Program-made: the position numbers and the translations under genes
Notes under the pieces: generated by a model
What the model saw: the letters and a program-made list of their open reading frames with translations, nothing else
What the model was told of the DNA's origin: nothing
Databases searched by the model: none
Shown here: positions 17,157-26,316 of the stretch, in pieces
Position numbering within the stretch: the stretch's first letter is position 1
Layout of the letters: the number at the start of each line of letters is the position of its first letter
Source: an uncultured Actinomycetes bacterium
Lineage (GTDB): Bacteria; Actinomycetota; Actinomycetes; Mycobacteriales; Nakamurellaceae
Assembly (NCBI GenBank): GCA_937926105.1
Contig: CALANS010000076.1
Coordinates: 1-46,398, forward strand
Direction of reading: 5' to 3'
Length of the DNA: 46,398 bases

Positions 17157-17268
17157 GGCGACTACCCCCGCGGGGCCGTCGCTCGGACGGCGCAGGCAAC
17201 CCCGCGAGGCCCTGGCCAAGACGCGGCGCTTGCGCGGAGCCCGTTCCGGCGGGCAGCACAATGGGGCG

Positions 17269-19611
17269 GTGACGAGCATCGCGGACGCGCAGCCCCTGCC
17301 GGCGGCCGCGGACCTGCTCGCCCTGTTGCGCAGGGTGTCCGGGCCGGAGCCGATCCGGCACGTGCAGCACATCCCGCCGCGCCCGGGCCGGCCGGCTCCA
17401 TGGCCGGCCTGGGCGGCGCCGGAATTGGTGACGGCGCTGCGGGCGCGGGGCATCGATCGGCCGTGGGCGCACCAGGTCGCGGTAGCCCAGGCGGCTCACT
17501 CGGGGCGCGATGTCGTCGTCTCCACCGGCACCGCGTCCGGCAAGTCGCTCGGCTACCAACTGCCGGTGTTGTCCGCGCTGCTCACCGATCCCAAGGCGTG
17601 CGCGCTGTATCTGTCCCCCACCAAAGCGCTCGCCGCGGACCAGTTCGAGTTCCTGGAGTCGCTGGCGCTGCCAGGGATCCGCCCGGGCCCGTACGATGGC
17701 GACACCGCGCTGGCGGACCGGGACTGGGCGCGCGACCACGGCCGGTTCATCCTGACCAACCCCGACATGCTGCACGTCGGAGTGCTGCCGCTGCACGCCC
17801 GATGGTCGCGAGTATTGCGCCGCCTGGCGTTCGTGATCATCGACGAATGTCACGCCTACCGAGGGGTTTTCGGCTCTCACGTGGCGCTGGTGTTGCGCCG
17901 GCTGCGCCGGATGGCGCGGTTCTACGGTTCGGATCCGGTGTTCGTCCTCGCCTCGGCGACCGTCGCCGACCCGGCGGGTGCCGCCTCCCGGCTGATCGGG
18001 TCGCCCGTGCTGCCCGTCACCGACGACGCAGCACCGCACCCGGGCGCGGACTTCGTGCTGTGGGAGCCTCCGCTGTTGCCGGACTCCGACGTCGCCGGCG
18101 CCGAAAGCAGCGCCCCACAACGGCGTTCCGCGTCGGCGGAGGCATCCCGGATCATGGCGGAACTAGTCGCATCCGGAACTCGGACACTGACCTTCGTCCG
18201 GTCCCGGGCCGGCGCCGAGCAGGCCGCCATCACCGCGCGACGCATCCTGTCCACCACTGCACCGAGCCTGGCGGACAAGGTGTCGGCCTACCGCGGCGGT
18301 TACCTGCCGGAGGACCGGCGAGCGCTGGAAAGAGCCTTCGACGCAGGGGATCTGGTCGGGGTGGCGTCCACGAATGCGCTGGAACTCGGAGTGGACATCG
18401 CCGGCATCGACGCGGCGGTGCTGGCGGGCTATCCGGGCACCCTGGCGTCCGTGTGGCAGCAGGCCGGGCGGGCCGGACGCGGCCGGAACCGGGCACTGGT
18501 GGTGTTTGTGGCCCGGGACGACCCGCTGGACTCCTACCTGGTGCACCACCCCGACGCGGTGTTCGACAAGCCCGTCGAGATGACGGTGACGGACCCGACC
18601 AACCCGTACATCCTCGGTCCGCACCTGGCCTGCGCCGCCGCCGAGAACCGTTTGCAGGATGAGGATCTCGACCTGTTCGGCGGCGACGTGGCTCGGCTTG
18701 TGATGCGACGACTGGTCGTCGATGGGGTGCTGCGCGATCGGCCGACTGGGTATTACCTGGCCGGCCATCGGCATCCGGCCGACGGGATCGGCCTGCGCGG
18801 CTCCGGCCGGCAGGTCGCCGTGGTGCAGGCCGACACCGCGCGCCTGCTGGGCACCGAGGATGCCGCGCGCGCCTGCGCAACCGTGCACCCCGGCGCGGTG
18901 TACCTGCACCAGGGTCGCAGTTACGTGGTGCGCGAATTGGACTGGGACGCCGGTGTCGCACTAGTGGACGCCGATCGGCCCGATTGGACCACCATCGCGC
19001 GCTCGGTATCCAGCGTGCAGATCCTCGATACCGTTTCGACGCAGCGCCTTTCGGGTGGTCTGACACTGTGCACCGGATCCGCCCGGGCCACCGAGCAGGT
19101 GGTGGGCTACCTGCGCCGGCGGGGCGACGGCACGCTGATCGACGCGGTGGGCCTGGACATGCCCGAGCACACCCTGACCACGCGCGCGGTCTGGTACACG
19201 ATCCCGCTGTCGGCGCTGCGGGACATCGGTGTCGCCGAGGGCAGCACGGCCGGGGCGTTGCACGCGGCCGAGCATGCCGCGATCGGGCTGCTGCCGCTGT
19301 TCGCCGGATGCGACCGATGGGATATCGGCGGGCTGTCCACGGTGGCGCACCCCGACACCGGGGAACCCACCGTCATCGTGTACGACGGCTACCCCGGCGG
19401 CGCCGGTTTCGCCGAGCGCGGGTATGCGGTGGCGGGCGCCTGGCTCACCGCCGTGCGGGACTCGGTGCGAGACTGCGCGTGTCGATCCGGTTGCCCATCG
19501 TGCGTGCAATCACCGAAATGCGGCAACGGAAACCAGCCACTGGACAAACCCGGGGCGGTAGCGGTGTTGGACCTGGTCACCGAGGCGCTCGGCGCAGCCC
19601 CAGCCCGGTAG
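17269..19611 (+). CDS. DEAD/DEAH-box (DECH) helicase with C-terminal DUF1998-type zinc domain
   Basis: Superfamily 2 helicase of the group found beside Tad secretion genes in actinobacteria ('helicase/secretion neighborhood', M. tuberculosis Rv3649) and related to B. subtilis MrfA/YprA. Visible motifs, numbered from the GTG start: TGTASGKS (86-93, motif I), SPTKALAADQ (Ia), IDECH (motif II, DECH at 192-195), LASATV (III), STNALELGVDI (V) and QQAGRAGRG (VI). The C-terminus holds four Cys (CACRSGCPSCVQSPKC) of a DUF1998-type zinc site. GTG 17269 gives 780 aa, close to the mycobacterial length. The frame is open further upstream, but that part is Arg-rich and overlaps the intergenic hairpin. Function in DNA repair is known only for MrfA. 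Confidence 0.92.
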   Translation: MTSIADAQPLPAAADLLALLRRVSGPEPIRHVQHIPPRPGRPAPWPAWAAPELVTALRARGIDRPWAHQVAVAQAAHSGRDVVVSTGTASGKSLGYQLPVLSALLTDPKACALYLSPTKALAADQFEFLESLALPGIRPGPYDGDTALADRDWARDHGRFILTNPDMLHVGVLPLHARWSRVLRRLAFVIIDECHAYRGVFGSHVALVLRRLRRMARFYGSDPVFVLASATVADPAGAASRLIGSPVLPVTDDAAPHPGADFVLWEPPLLPDSDVAGAESSAPQRRSASAEASRIMAELVASGTRTLTFVRSRAGAEQAAITARRILSTTAPSLADKVSAYRGGYLPEDRRALERAFDAGDLVGVASTNALELGVDIAGIDAAVLAGYPGTLASVWQQAGRAGRGRNRALVVFVARDDPLDSYLVHHPDAVFDKPVEMTVTDPTNPYILGPHLACAAAENRLQDEDLDLFGGDVARLVMRRLVVDGVLRDRPTGYYLAGHRHPADGIGLRGSGRQVAVVQADTARLLGTEDAARACATVHPGAVYLHQGRSYVVRELDWDAGVALVDADRPDWTTIARSVSSVQILDTVSTQRLSGGLTLCTGSARATEQVVGYLRRRGDGTLIDAVGLDMPEHTLTTRAVWYTIPLSALRDIGVAEGSTAGALHAAEHAAIGLLPLFAGCDRWDIGGLSTVAHPDTGEPTVIVYDGYPGGAGFAERGYAVAGAWLTAVRDSVRDCACRSGCPSCVQSPKCGNGNQPLDKPGAVAVLDLVTEALGAAPAR

Positions 19612-19633
19612 CCGCGGGCGTCGCACCCGGGGC

Positions 19634-19714
19634 GCATGCACGAACGTGGCGGTTTTGTGACGGGTGTGGCTGCTGGGGCGCACTTCGCGCATGCTGGCCA
19701 CGTTGATCCATGCG
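19634..19714 (-). repeat. 81-bp dispersed repeat, copy B (inverted)
   Basis: Reverse-complement partner of 15468-15548. It occupies nearly all of the gap between the convergent helicase and hemerythrin genes. See copy A for the comparison. Confidence 0.75.
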
Positions 19715-19738
19715 GGCGAGGGGGACGGGCGCGCCCGG

Positions 19739-20203
19739 TCACCCCCTCTCGCACACCCACCCGTCCGGCATCTCTCCGGACGCCAGGAACTCCGTCAATT
19801 GCGCGCTCGCCGGCCATGTCAGGGCGGTGTCGGCCTGGGCATAGAGGATCTGCTCCTCCTTGGGGTTGTGCGAGGCGAGCAGGTCGACGAGTTGCTGGCA
19901 TAGCTCGGCGACCCGGGCATCGGCGGTGCCGGCTCGAAGCAGCGGCTCCAACTCGTCCATCACGTGCCACATTGAGCCGTGCTCGGCCAGCATCACCATG
20001 ACGGGCGCGAACATGCCCGCCTGGCGCAGCGGCGGGAACAGGATCGCCTCCTCCAGGTAGATGTGCCTGCGCTGCGCAGCGATCGCGGCCAGCATGCCGT
20101 CGGTCGTGGGGCTGCCGCCGGCTCGGCCCGCAAGGAACGCCTCGATGCCGGCGTCGATGTCGGTGTGTTCCTTGGTCAGCGCCTTGGCCAATGCCTGGGT
20201 CAC
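19739..20203 (-). CDS. hemerythrin HHE domain protein
   Basis: A 154-residue four-helix bundle with metal-ligand residues typical of the hemerythrin-like HHE family: His in KEHTDID, HIYLEE, AEHGSMWH and SHNPKEEQ. Such proteins bind a di-iron centre and are linked to O2, NO or redox sensing, or to repair of iron-sulfur clusters; which applies here is unknown. GTG 20203 is chosen because AAGGAGG lies 5 nt upstream on the minus strand; a longer frame to 20614 overlaps the divergent lipoprotein. A TAnnnT element (TACAGT, 20241-20246) could be its -10. Confidence 0.85.
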   Translation of the reverse strand: MTQALAKALTKEHTDIDAGIEAFLAGRAGGSPTTDGMLAAIAAQRRHIYLEEAILFPPLRQAGMFAPVMVMLAEHGSMWHVMDELEPLLRAGTADARVAELCQQLVDLLASHNPKEEQILYAQADTALTWPASAQLTEFLASGEMPDGWVCERG

Positions 20204-20314
20204 AACGCCCTCCTTATTAAACACGGGATCAGTCGTGAAAACTGTACACCGCGACCTTCGGAGACGACGTGGCGGAGACGGGAACGGCGGAGGGAGCGCG
20301 GGCGTCCCACGGGC

Positions 20315-21217
20315 ATGATCGTCTTGCGTCATCCCGCGGTGGCCCGCGCTCTCGTGGGCGTGTTGGTGCTGGCCGGCCTCGTCACCGGTTGTTCGACCGT
20401 CCCCGACCGGTCCGCGGCCGCCGACGCGATCACCGACCGGCTCCGCGCGTTGCCCGGAGTCCTCGCCGTGGACGGGCAATACGCCAACGGCATGGTCGAG
20501 GGCGTCTCCTACCACGTCGACATCCGGATGGACGGACGGTCCGACCTGCCCCAGCTGCTGGCCACCGTCGACACCTTCTACGACGGGCTGGCCGGTGCCG
20601 ACTTTGCCGGCCACACCAGCCGTTACATGGTTCGGCGCGGTGACGACCTGATCCAGGTATTCGGCGACGACCGGTACCGGGAGCGACCCACCGACGACGT
20701 CCGCCGGTGGGTCGAACTGACCGATCAGGTGCCCGGCGCCCTGCGCTGGGCGGTCGGGCCGGACCCGGCCACCGACATCCGGTCGATCTCGGTGGACCTG
20801 CCCGACGATGTCGCGCTATCCGATGCGATGGCCGCGCTAGCCGCGCGCGCCCCCGATCTGGCGGACCGACGGTGGATCATCCGCTGGCATCAACTGCGGC
20901 TGGACCTGATGGGCGCCCCCTACCCGCCGAGGCGGGTCATCGCGACGGTCGAGCCGCTCGTCGCGGACGGCGACTGGTCGGTGACCTACGACCCGGCGGC
21001 CGACCCGGCGCTGGAGATGGCCGTGTGGGCGCCGAACCCAGAACGGATGGAGGACACCGCTCGCGCGCACCTGCCAGCGGTGGTCGCACTGCACATACCG
21101 GTGCGATACACGGTGCGCGGCACCATGACCGATCCAGCCGAGGTGCTGGTGGGTGGTTGCCTGCGAACCGGGTCGCAGCTGCAGCAGCGGCTGAATGCCG
21201 AGTTCGGAGGCTGTTGA
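20315..21217 (+). CDS. putative lipoprotein, function unknown
   Basis: 300 residues with a signal peptide and lipobox LVTGC (Cys26). The mature part is acidic and contains two similar alpha/beta segments, each opening with a phrase such as TDRLRALPGVLAVDG or RSISVDLPDDVALSDAMAAL. This suggests two tandem BON-like or ferredoxin-like folds; that reading is tentative. No catalytic motif was found. It is divergent from the hemerythrin gene and convergent with the TadE-like gene. A GGAGGGAG run lies about 18 nt before the ATG, a bit far for a ribosome site. Confidence 0.75.
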   Translation: MIVLRHPAVARALVGVLVLAGLVTGCSTVPDRSAAADAITDRLRALPGVLAVDGQYANGMVEGVSYHVDIRMDGRSDLPQLLATVDTFYDGLAGADFAGHTSRYMVRRGDDLIQVFGDDRYRERPTDDVRRWVELTDQVPGALRWAVGPDPATDIRSISVDLPDDVALSDAMAALAARAPDLADRRWIIRWHQLRLDLMGAPYPPRRVIATVEPLVADGDWSVTYDPAADPALEMAVWAPNPERMEDTARAHLPAVVALHIPVRYTVRGTMTDPAEVLVGGCLRTGSQLQQRLNAEFGGC

Positions 21218-21301
21218 CCCGCGCGGTGCGGTCCGGCGCGGACGCAGCGGAGGCCAAGCGAGTGGACCAGGTGTTCGCGGCAGGCGGTTGCGCCGCGCCC
21301 C

Positions 21302-21691
21302 TCACCCCACCGTCGCGGCAACAGGGCCGGCACGGGCGCGGCCGGTGGCCGACGCCGCCAGCGGACCGATGCGGGCGGCGACGGTCACGGTCAACAGGAT
21401 GTCGGCCCCCTCCAGCGTGCATCGCTGCACGGCCGCGCCGTTGGACTCCGTCACCGCCGTTGCCTGCCGGCACGCCGCCGGCGCCCCCTGGGGCACGATC
21501 GCCGCGCCGGCGAGGGCTCCCAGATCGGCCGCGGTCTCCGCCCGGTGGCGAGCCAGCAGAGCGGTGCCGAGCTGCAACGCGAGCCCGGTGACGGCCAGCA
21601 GCACCATGGCGCACACGCACGCCAGGACGGTGGACACCCCGGCGTCACCGTCACCGCCGTCACGTCCGCTCCGCACGACGCGACGCGGCAC
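21302..21691 (-). CDS. TadE-like protein of the helicase/secretion neighbourhood
   Basis: A short protein with one hydrophobic helix (VSTVLACVCAMVLLAVTGLALQ) preceded by an Asp/Gly-rich segment and followed by AETAADLGALAGAA, the pattern of Rv3654c-like TadE-related proteins. They are thought to be assembled or secreted by the neighbouring Tad machinery. Two Cys in the C-terminal half may pair. The start is uncertain: GTG 21691 (21 nt after the upstream TadE stop) or GTG 21676 are both possible, and no ATG is in frame nearby. Confidence 0.75.
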   Translation of the reverse strand: MPRRVVRSGRDGGDGDAGVSTVLACVCAMVLLAVTGLALQLGTALLARHRAETAADLGALAGAAIVPQGAPAACRQATAVTESNGAAVQRCTLEGADILLTVTVAARIGPLAASATGRARAGPVAATVG

Positions 21692-21711
21692 CCGGCATGC
21701 CCGACGGCCGG

Positions 21712-22104
21712 TCACCGCCCCGAGGTTCCCGGCTCGCGCGCCGCGATCGCGGTGGCATCCAGGCGAATGCCGGGCAGCAGGTGACCCAGCGGCGGCGCCG
21801 ATACCCGCGCGGTCACCAGATCGCCGCCCGACAGGTCCAGCACCGCGCCGTTCGGAGCCAGTTGCTCGACCGCGGCACGTGCACCGTCCTGATCGCCCCG
21901 GGCGGCCAGCCGTGCCGCCTCCCCCGCAGCGTCGGTGACCCGGACCGCGGCGATCAGGCACGCGATGCCCGCCAGGCACAGCATCAGGACCACCACCAGC
22001 GAGCTGAGCGCGACCGCCGACTCCACGGTGACGCTGCCCTCGTCCGACTCGCGGACCGGAGCGCCGGCGCCTCGCCGGAACCGCCCGGCAACAACGCCCG
22101 TCAC
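21712..22104 (-). CDS. TadE-family pseudopilin
   Basis: 130 residues. A basic N-terminus is followed by DEGSVTVESAVALSSLVVVL, the prepilin-like hydrophobic helix of TadE, then a small extracellular domain with paired Ala/Arg helices and beta strands. It corresponds in order and architecture to M. tuberculosis Rv3655c. The start lies 6 nt after the stop of the Flp-like gene, so both belong to one operon, with the TadE-like gene next. Confidence 0.85.
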   Translation of the reverse strand: MTGVVAGRFRRGAGAPVRESDEGSVTVESAVALSSLVVVLMLCLAGIACLIAAVRVTDAAGEAARLAARGDQDGARAAVEQLAPNGAVLDLSGGDLVTARVSAPPLGHLLPGIRLDATAIAAREPGTSGR

Positions 22105-22110
22105 CGGTAT

Positions 22111-22317
22111 TCACCACTGCGGCGACAGCGCCGACTGGACCAGGTTCGTCAGCCCCGTCACGATCGAATCACCGGTGACGATCTTGTACAGCACCGCCGC
22201 GAACGCCGCCGCCACCACGGTGCCGATCGCGTACTCCACCGTCGTCATTCCCGCGTCGGCACCGTACGCGAGGCGCCGCCGAATCCTGTTGCCCCAGCGC
22301 CGAATTCGCCTAACCAT
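22111..22317 (-). CDS. Flp-like small membrane protein (DUF4244 type)
   Basis: 68 residues: a basic N-terminus (MVRRIRRWGNRIRRR), then GMTTVEYAIGTVVAAAFAA, a prepilin-like helix with the conserved Gly and Glu of Flp pilins, then a short C-terminal segment. This is the architecture of DUF4244 proteins such as Rv3656c, encoded between TadC and TadE. The ATG at 22317 is preceded by AAGGCAGGG. An in-frame extension to 22443 looks non-coding. Its expected upstream neighbour, tadC, is 21 kb away in this window. Confidence 0.85.
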   Translation of the reverse strand: MVRRIRRWGNRIRRRLAYGADAGMTTVEYAIGTVVAAAFAAVLYKIVTGDSIVTGLTNLVQSALSPQW

Positions 22318-22577
22318 GATCACCCTGCCTTCCCGAGCCGTGCGCACCACGACCCGGATCAGGATCTCGCACAGACGTCGCCATCCAGGAGTTCCGCCAC
22401 AGAATGTGGATGAACATCGGACAGGGGGATAGCCAGGCACCACAACTGTGGCGGGTGCTAGCCGGCCGCCGACCCGGACCAGACCGAGCCGTCACTGACA
22501 TTGCAACGGCATGGTCCGGGCGCACCACGATGGGGCCGGTCCTATCCACGCTCTCGAACGTGAACGTCAGTGGACCA

Positions 22578-23393
22578 TCAGATCAGGCCGTCACCGCTCC
22601 CAGCGAGATCCCGGATCGAGCGCAACACGGCCAACGGCACTATCGCGGAGGTAGCCGGATTATTGGGGCTGGTGTCGTGGATCAGGTCGAAGCGGTAATC
22701 GCCGCAGTCGCTGTCGACCTCGATCACGTGCCGGGTTCGGGTGGCCGCCGGATCGGCCACCATCACCACCTCAACCCGATCAAATGCCCCGGCAGCGATT
22801 CCCACCGCCGCGGCAATATTCGCCGACTTGGGAAAGGCTCGGGCAACCTGCAGCGGCGACCCTCGGCCTACCTCGATCAACTCCTCCGCCGCCTGCAACC
22901 GACCGACCAGCACCGGGTCCATCCAACCCTGGACAAGGGTCGACGGGAGCTTCGAGCTTGTCATCCTGACACCGCGTAGCGCGCCGCCGATGGCTGCGGC
23001 CCTGATGATCTCCAGGCCACCGACCGCTCCGGTACACACCCGCATGCGGCCGGGGCCGGAGCGCAGACGCGCACGTAGATCGTCATCGACCAGCGCGCCG
23101 ACGGACAGCACCAAAAGGTCGGTACCGTGGCCCACGACGGCCGGTCCGTGCTCGGCCACCGCTCCCTGTCCGGCCGCCTCGACGATGAGATCCGATCGCT
23201 CAATCAGGTTTGGTAAGGGACACAGCCGGGAATCGATCCAGGCATCTTCCGAATGCCGCCCGGATGCGACGACGCCTACCAACTCAGCGCCCGGGACCGC
23301 CCCAGCATCCAGCGCCTCGATCACCGTCCGACCGATGGCACCCCGGCCGATCAGGCCGACCCGGAAGGGTGTGGTAGATCCTGCGCCGTCCAT
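22578..23393 (-). CDS. aspartate dehydrogenase-like NAD(P)-dependent oxidoreductase
   Basis: 271 residues. The Rossmann motif GLIGRGAIGR is at residues 13-22, and the C-terminal signature HDTSPNNPATSAIVPLA is typical of L-aspartate dehydrogenases (NadX/DUF108). The known reaction is reversible oxidative deamination of aspartate to oxaloacetate via iminoaspartate; related substrates are possible. The ATG overlaps the stop of the DUF4392 gene (ATGA), so the two are translationally coupled. It is the last gene of the nine-gene catabolic operon. A de novo NAD role (NadX) is unlikely here, since no nadA or nadC is adjacent. Confidence 0.85.
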   Translation of the reverse strand: MDGAGSTTPFRVGLIGRGAIGRTVIEALDAGAVPGAELVGVVASGRHSEDAWIDSRLCPLPNLIERSDLIVEAAGQGAVAEHGPAVVGHGTDLLVLSVGALVDDDLRARLRSGPGRMRVCTGAVGGLEIIRAAAIGGALRGVRMTSSKLPSTLVQGWMDPVLVGRLQAAEELIEVGRGSPLQVARAFPKSANIAAAVGIAAGAFDRVEVVMVADPAATRTRHVIEVDSDCGDYRFDLIHDTSPNNPATSAIVPLAVLRSIRDLAGSGDGLI

Positions 23394-24340
23394 CAGAAGT
23401 GCCGCGTGACAGTGGTGAGCGACTGATTGACGATCTCGCGAATCATCGTCACGCACGATGTCGACGCTTCGCCGGCGACGCCGTCCAGCCGGTAGGCCAC
23501 GCGGCCGGACCCGCCGTCGACCAGGTCCAGGTCGATACAGCGAGACAGGATCTTGTGCTCTTCATCGGGGGTGACGACGATGTCCGGCCGTTCGAAGCCC
23601 ACCGCCAGCGTCCCCACCAGACCGTAGGCGCCCCAGTTCGAGATCGCCACCGGGAACATATGCTTGACCTTGGTGACGGTGATGATCCCGCCGCCACAGC
23701 CACATTTGCACGTGCGGCCGTTCGAGATCAGATCGCGCGCGGCATCGTAAACGCTTCCGAAGCCAATCTCGTTGCCCCCATCGCCGATGCCGACGGTGAG
23801 CTTTCCCGCCTCGTTCATGACGTTCACGATCGGGTCTACGTAGGCGCGCATGCCTTCGCGGGAGACGCCCGTCACCGAGTGCTGGATTCCCTTTTCGTTG
23901 ACACCGAGCTTTTCGGTGACGATGAGCGCGTCGAGCGCATCGGCGATCCGCTGGTGCTCCGGCGTCTCACGTTCCATCGGCAGCGCCGTCACCGGCACAT
24001 CCACCCCTAGCAGGCCGTTCATGCCCAGCACACCATCGATGCAGGCTTCCTCGGTGAAGATCTCCACGTCGAATCCGATCGCCCGCAGCCCCCGGGCCAT
24101 CGCCGATGCTCCGGGAGGACCATCGCTCTCGCCCTTCGGGAAGCGCAACGTGTCCGCCGCGCCGGTGATGATCCCGACCTTGGCGCCGGGCATGGCTTTC
24201 AGGTCGGTGACGATCTTATAGGTGACGGGCGCATCCTGAGCACACAGGTCGTACAGCGAGCCGATGTCCTCCCGTGGCATGCCGTTGGGGCGCATCCCCA
24301 CGTTCACCAGACGATCGATGTTCCTACTTGCGACTAGCAC
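23393..24340 (-). CDS. DUF4392 / D-glutamate cyclase-like protein
   Basis: 315 residues resembling the glutamate-cyclase domain (DUF4392), which in the mammalian enzyme converts D-glutamate to 5-oxo-D-proline. The diagnostic GIGDGGNEIGFG is at residues 184-195, and a Cys-rich turn CKCGCGGG at 211-218 could bind a metal. The N-terminal part has Gly-rich and acidic loops (GIITGAADT, ETPEHQRIADALDALI). GTG 24340 is chosen because AAAGGA precedes it and it lies 11 nt after the oppF stop. It is coupled to the aspartate-dehydrogenase-like gene by an ATGA overlap. The reaction in this operon is unknown; a cyclase or lyase acting on an Asp- or Glu-like compound is the best guess. Confidence 0.78.
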   Translation of the reverse strand: MLVASRNIDRLVNVGMRPNGMPREDIGSLYDLCAQDAPVTYKIVTDLKAMPGAKVGIITGAADTLRFPKGESDGPPGASAMARGLRAIGFDVEIFTEEACIDGVLGMNGLLGVDVPVTALPMERETPEHQRIADALDALIVTEKLGVNEKGIQHSVTGVSREGMRAYVDPIVNVMNEAGKLTVGIGDGGNEIGFGSVYDAARDLISNGRTCKCGCGGGIITVTKVKHMFPVAISNWGAYGLVGTLAVGFERPDIVVTPDEEHKILSRCIDLDLVDGGSGRVAYRLDGVAGEASTSCVTMIREIVNQSLTTVTRHF

Positions 24341-24351
24341 AGCAATCCTTT

Positions 24352-25329
24352 CTAGACATGACTCGGGTACAGATGACACGCCACTGCGTGCCCTGGTAGA
24401 GGTTCTTGAAGTGCTGGATCGACCTCCTCGCAGACGTCCATGCGGCGAGGGCACCTGCTGGCGAAGGCGCATCCCTTTCGCGGACCGACGGCGCTCGGCG
24501 GATCACCCTTGAGTACGGCCGCCGGATTCCGTCTTCCCGGCTCCGGGATGGGAATCGCCGACAGCAACGCCTGGGTGTATGGATGCAATGACGAGGTGAA
24601 GATCTCCTCACGCCCACAGAGCTCGACGATCCTGCCGGCGTACATCACACATACCCGATCACTAATGTGCTTCACCACGCCCAAGTCGTGCGAGATGAAC
24701 AGGATCGTCAAGTTCCGCTCGTCCTGCAGATCCTGCAACAGATTAAGGATCTGAGCCTGAATCGACACGTCGAGCGCCGAGACTGCCTCGTCGCATACGA
24801 TCACGCTCGGGCCCGCCGATAGGGCGCGGGCGATGCAGATGCGTTGCCGCTGTCCACCAGAGAATTCATGGGGATACTTCCGCCGGTCAGCCTCATTGAG
24901 ACCGACCCGCTCCATCAGGTCCCCGACCAGAGCGTCGCGATCCGCTCGGCCGAGTTCCGGTCGGTGGCAGCGCAGCGGTTCCTCGATCGCGGCTCCTACT
25001 CGCATGCGAGGGTTCAGGCTCCCAAATGGATCCTGGAACACAATCTGCAATTCGCGCCGGATCTGCCGCATTCCCTTCGCGTCGACGCGATTCACATCGA
25101 CCCCACGAACCCGGATCGACCCATCGGTCGGCTTGAGCAGGTTGACGATCAGCCGGCCGGTGGTGGACTTGCCACAGCCGGACTCGCCCACGATCCCGAA
25201 GGTCTCTCCGGCGTCCACCGTGAAGTCGACACCATCGACCGCGCGCAGCAGATCTCGACGCAGCAGACCGGAGCCCCGTACCGGAAAGTGCTTCTTCAGG
25301 CCATGGACAGAGATCAGTGGTGTGGTCAT
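24352..25329 (-). CDS. ABC transporter ATP-binding protein (OppF/DppF type)
   Basis: 325 residues. Walker A GESGCGKST, signature FSGGQRQRICIARAL, Walker B VIVCDEAVSALD and H-loop LFISHDLGVV are all intact. The C-terminal oligopeptide-transporter extension includes a Cys-containing stretch (GCAFASRCPRRMDVC), typical of the OppD/OppF pair and often an iron-sulfur or zinc site. It overlaps oppD by ATGA. It powers the dipeptide-type importer encoded in the same operon. Confidence 0.93.
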   Translation of the reverse strand: MTTPLISVHGLKKHFPVRGSGLLRRDLLRAVDGVDFTVDAGETFGIVGESGCGKSTTGRLIVNLLKPTDGSIRVRGVDVNRVDAKGMRQIRRELQIVFQDPFGSLNPRMRVGAAIEEPLRCHRPELGRADRDALVGDLMERVGLNEADRRKYPHEFSGGQRQRICIARALSAGPSVIVCDEAVSALDVSIQAQILNLLQDLQDERNLTILFISHDLGVVKHISDRVCVMYAGRIVELCGREEIFTSSLHPYTQALLSAIPIPEPGRRNPAAVLKGDPPSAVGPRKGCAFASRCPRRMDVCEEVDPALQEPLPGHAVACHLYPSHV

Positions 25330-26309
25330 CGACCAAACTCCTCTGCTCGCAGGCAGCGCACGAGGTGACCGGGCTCGATCTCATCCAGGAGCGGGACCGC
25401 CCTGCGACAGTCCTCGACGGCGTATCGGCACCGCGGACCGAATGCGCAGCCCGAGATCTGAGTACCAAGGGCACCGATCCGGCCGGGAATCACCTTCAGA
25501 CGTGACACCTGGGTGTCCACACGCGGTATCGACTCCAGCAGGCCCTCGGTGTAGGGATGGCGGTGGTTGGCATACAATAGTTCCGCGGAGGCAGACTCGA
25601 AGACCTGGCCGGCGTACATCACGATCACTCGATCGGCCATCTCGGCCATCACTCCCAGATCATGGCTGATCAGCACGATCGCGGTGCCCAGATCGCTGCA
25701 CACGTCGCGCATGATCTGCAGCACCTGCGCCTGGATAGTGACGTCCAATGCCGTCGTCGGCTCATCGGCGATCAGCAGCGCCGGTCTACCCAACAGGGCC
25801 ATCGCGATCATCACGCGCTGTCGGAGACCACCTGACAGCTCGTGTGGATACTTGCGTAGGGCCTGTCGAGGATCCGCGAATCCGACCTCCTTGAGCATCT
25901 GCGCGCAGCGGTCATCGGCTTCGCGTCTACTCACGCGTTGGTGGGCACGTATCGATTCGCGAAGCTGATTTCCGACCGTGAACACCGGATTCAGCGAGGT
26001 CATCGGCTCCTGGAAGATCATCGACAGCTCTGTGCCGCGCCGCTCGCGGACCTCCTCGTCGCTCGCCGCAATCAGGTCGAAGCCGTTCAACAGTGCACTC
26101 CCGGCTGTCACCCGGGCGACACCACGGGGCAGCAGGCCCATCATCGCGAGCGACGTGATGCTCTTTCCGCAGCCACTCTCGCCGACCAGGCCGACTACTT
26201 CGCCTCGTCCGACGGCGAAGGACACGCCCCTGACGACCTCGTGCTCTGCGTCCGACTTCCTGACCGCTACGGTCAGATCGCGCACGTCGAGCACCGCGGA
26301 ACTGTCCAT
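25326..26309 (-). CDS. ABC transporter ATP-binding protein (OppD/DppD type)
   Basis: 327 residues with Walker A GESGCGKSI, signature LSGGLRQRVMIAMAL, Walker B LLIADEPTTALD and H-loop VLISHDLGVM, plus the oligopeptide-family C-terminal extension with Cys residues (GCAFGPRCRYAVEDC). The start at MDSSAVLD (26309) lies 7 nt after the stop of the M14 gene; the longer open frame upstream overlaps that gene and is not coding. It partners with the adjacent OppF-type ATPase. Confidence 0.92.
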   Translation of the reverse strand: MDSSAVLDVRDLTVAVRKSDAEHEVVRGVSFAVGRGEVVGLVGESGCGKSITSLAMMGLLPRGVARVTAGSALLNGFDLIAASDEEVRERRGTELSMIFQEPMTSLNPVFTVGNQLRESIRAHQRVSRREADDRCAQMLKEVGFADPRQALRKYPHELSGGLRQRVMIAMALLGRPALLIADEPTTALDVTIQAQVLQIMRDVCSDLGTAIVLISHDLGVMAEMADRVIVMYAGQVFESASAELLYANHRHPYTEGLLESIPRVDTQVSRLKVIPGRIGALGTQISGCAFGPRCRYAVEDCRRAVPLLDEIEPGHLVRCLRAEEFGR

Positions 26310-26316
26310 CACGGTG

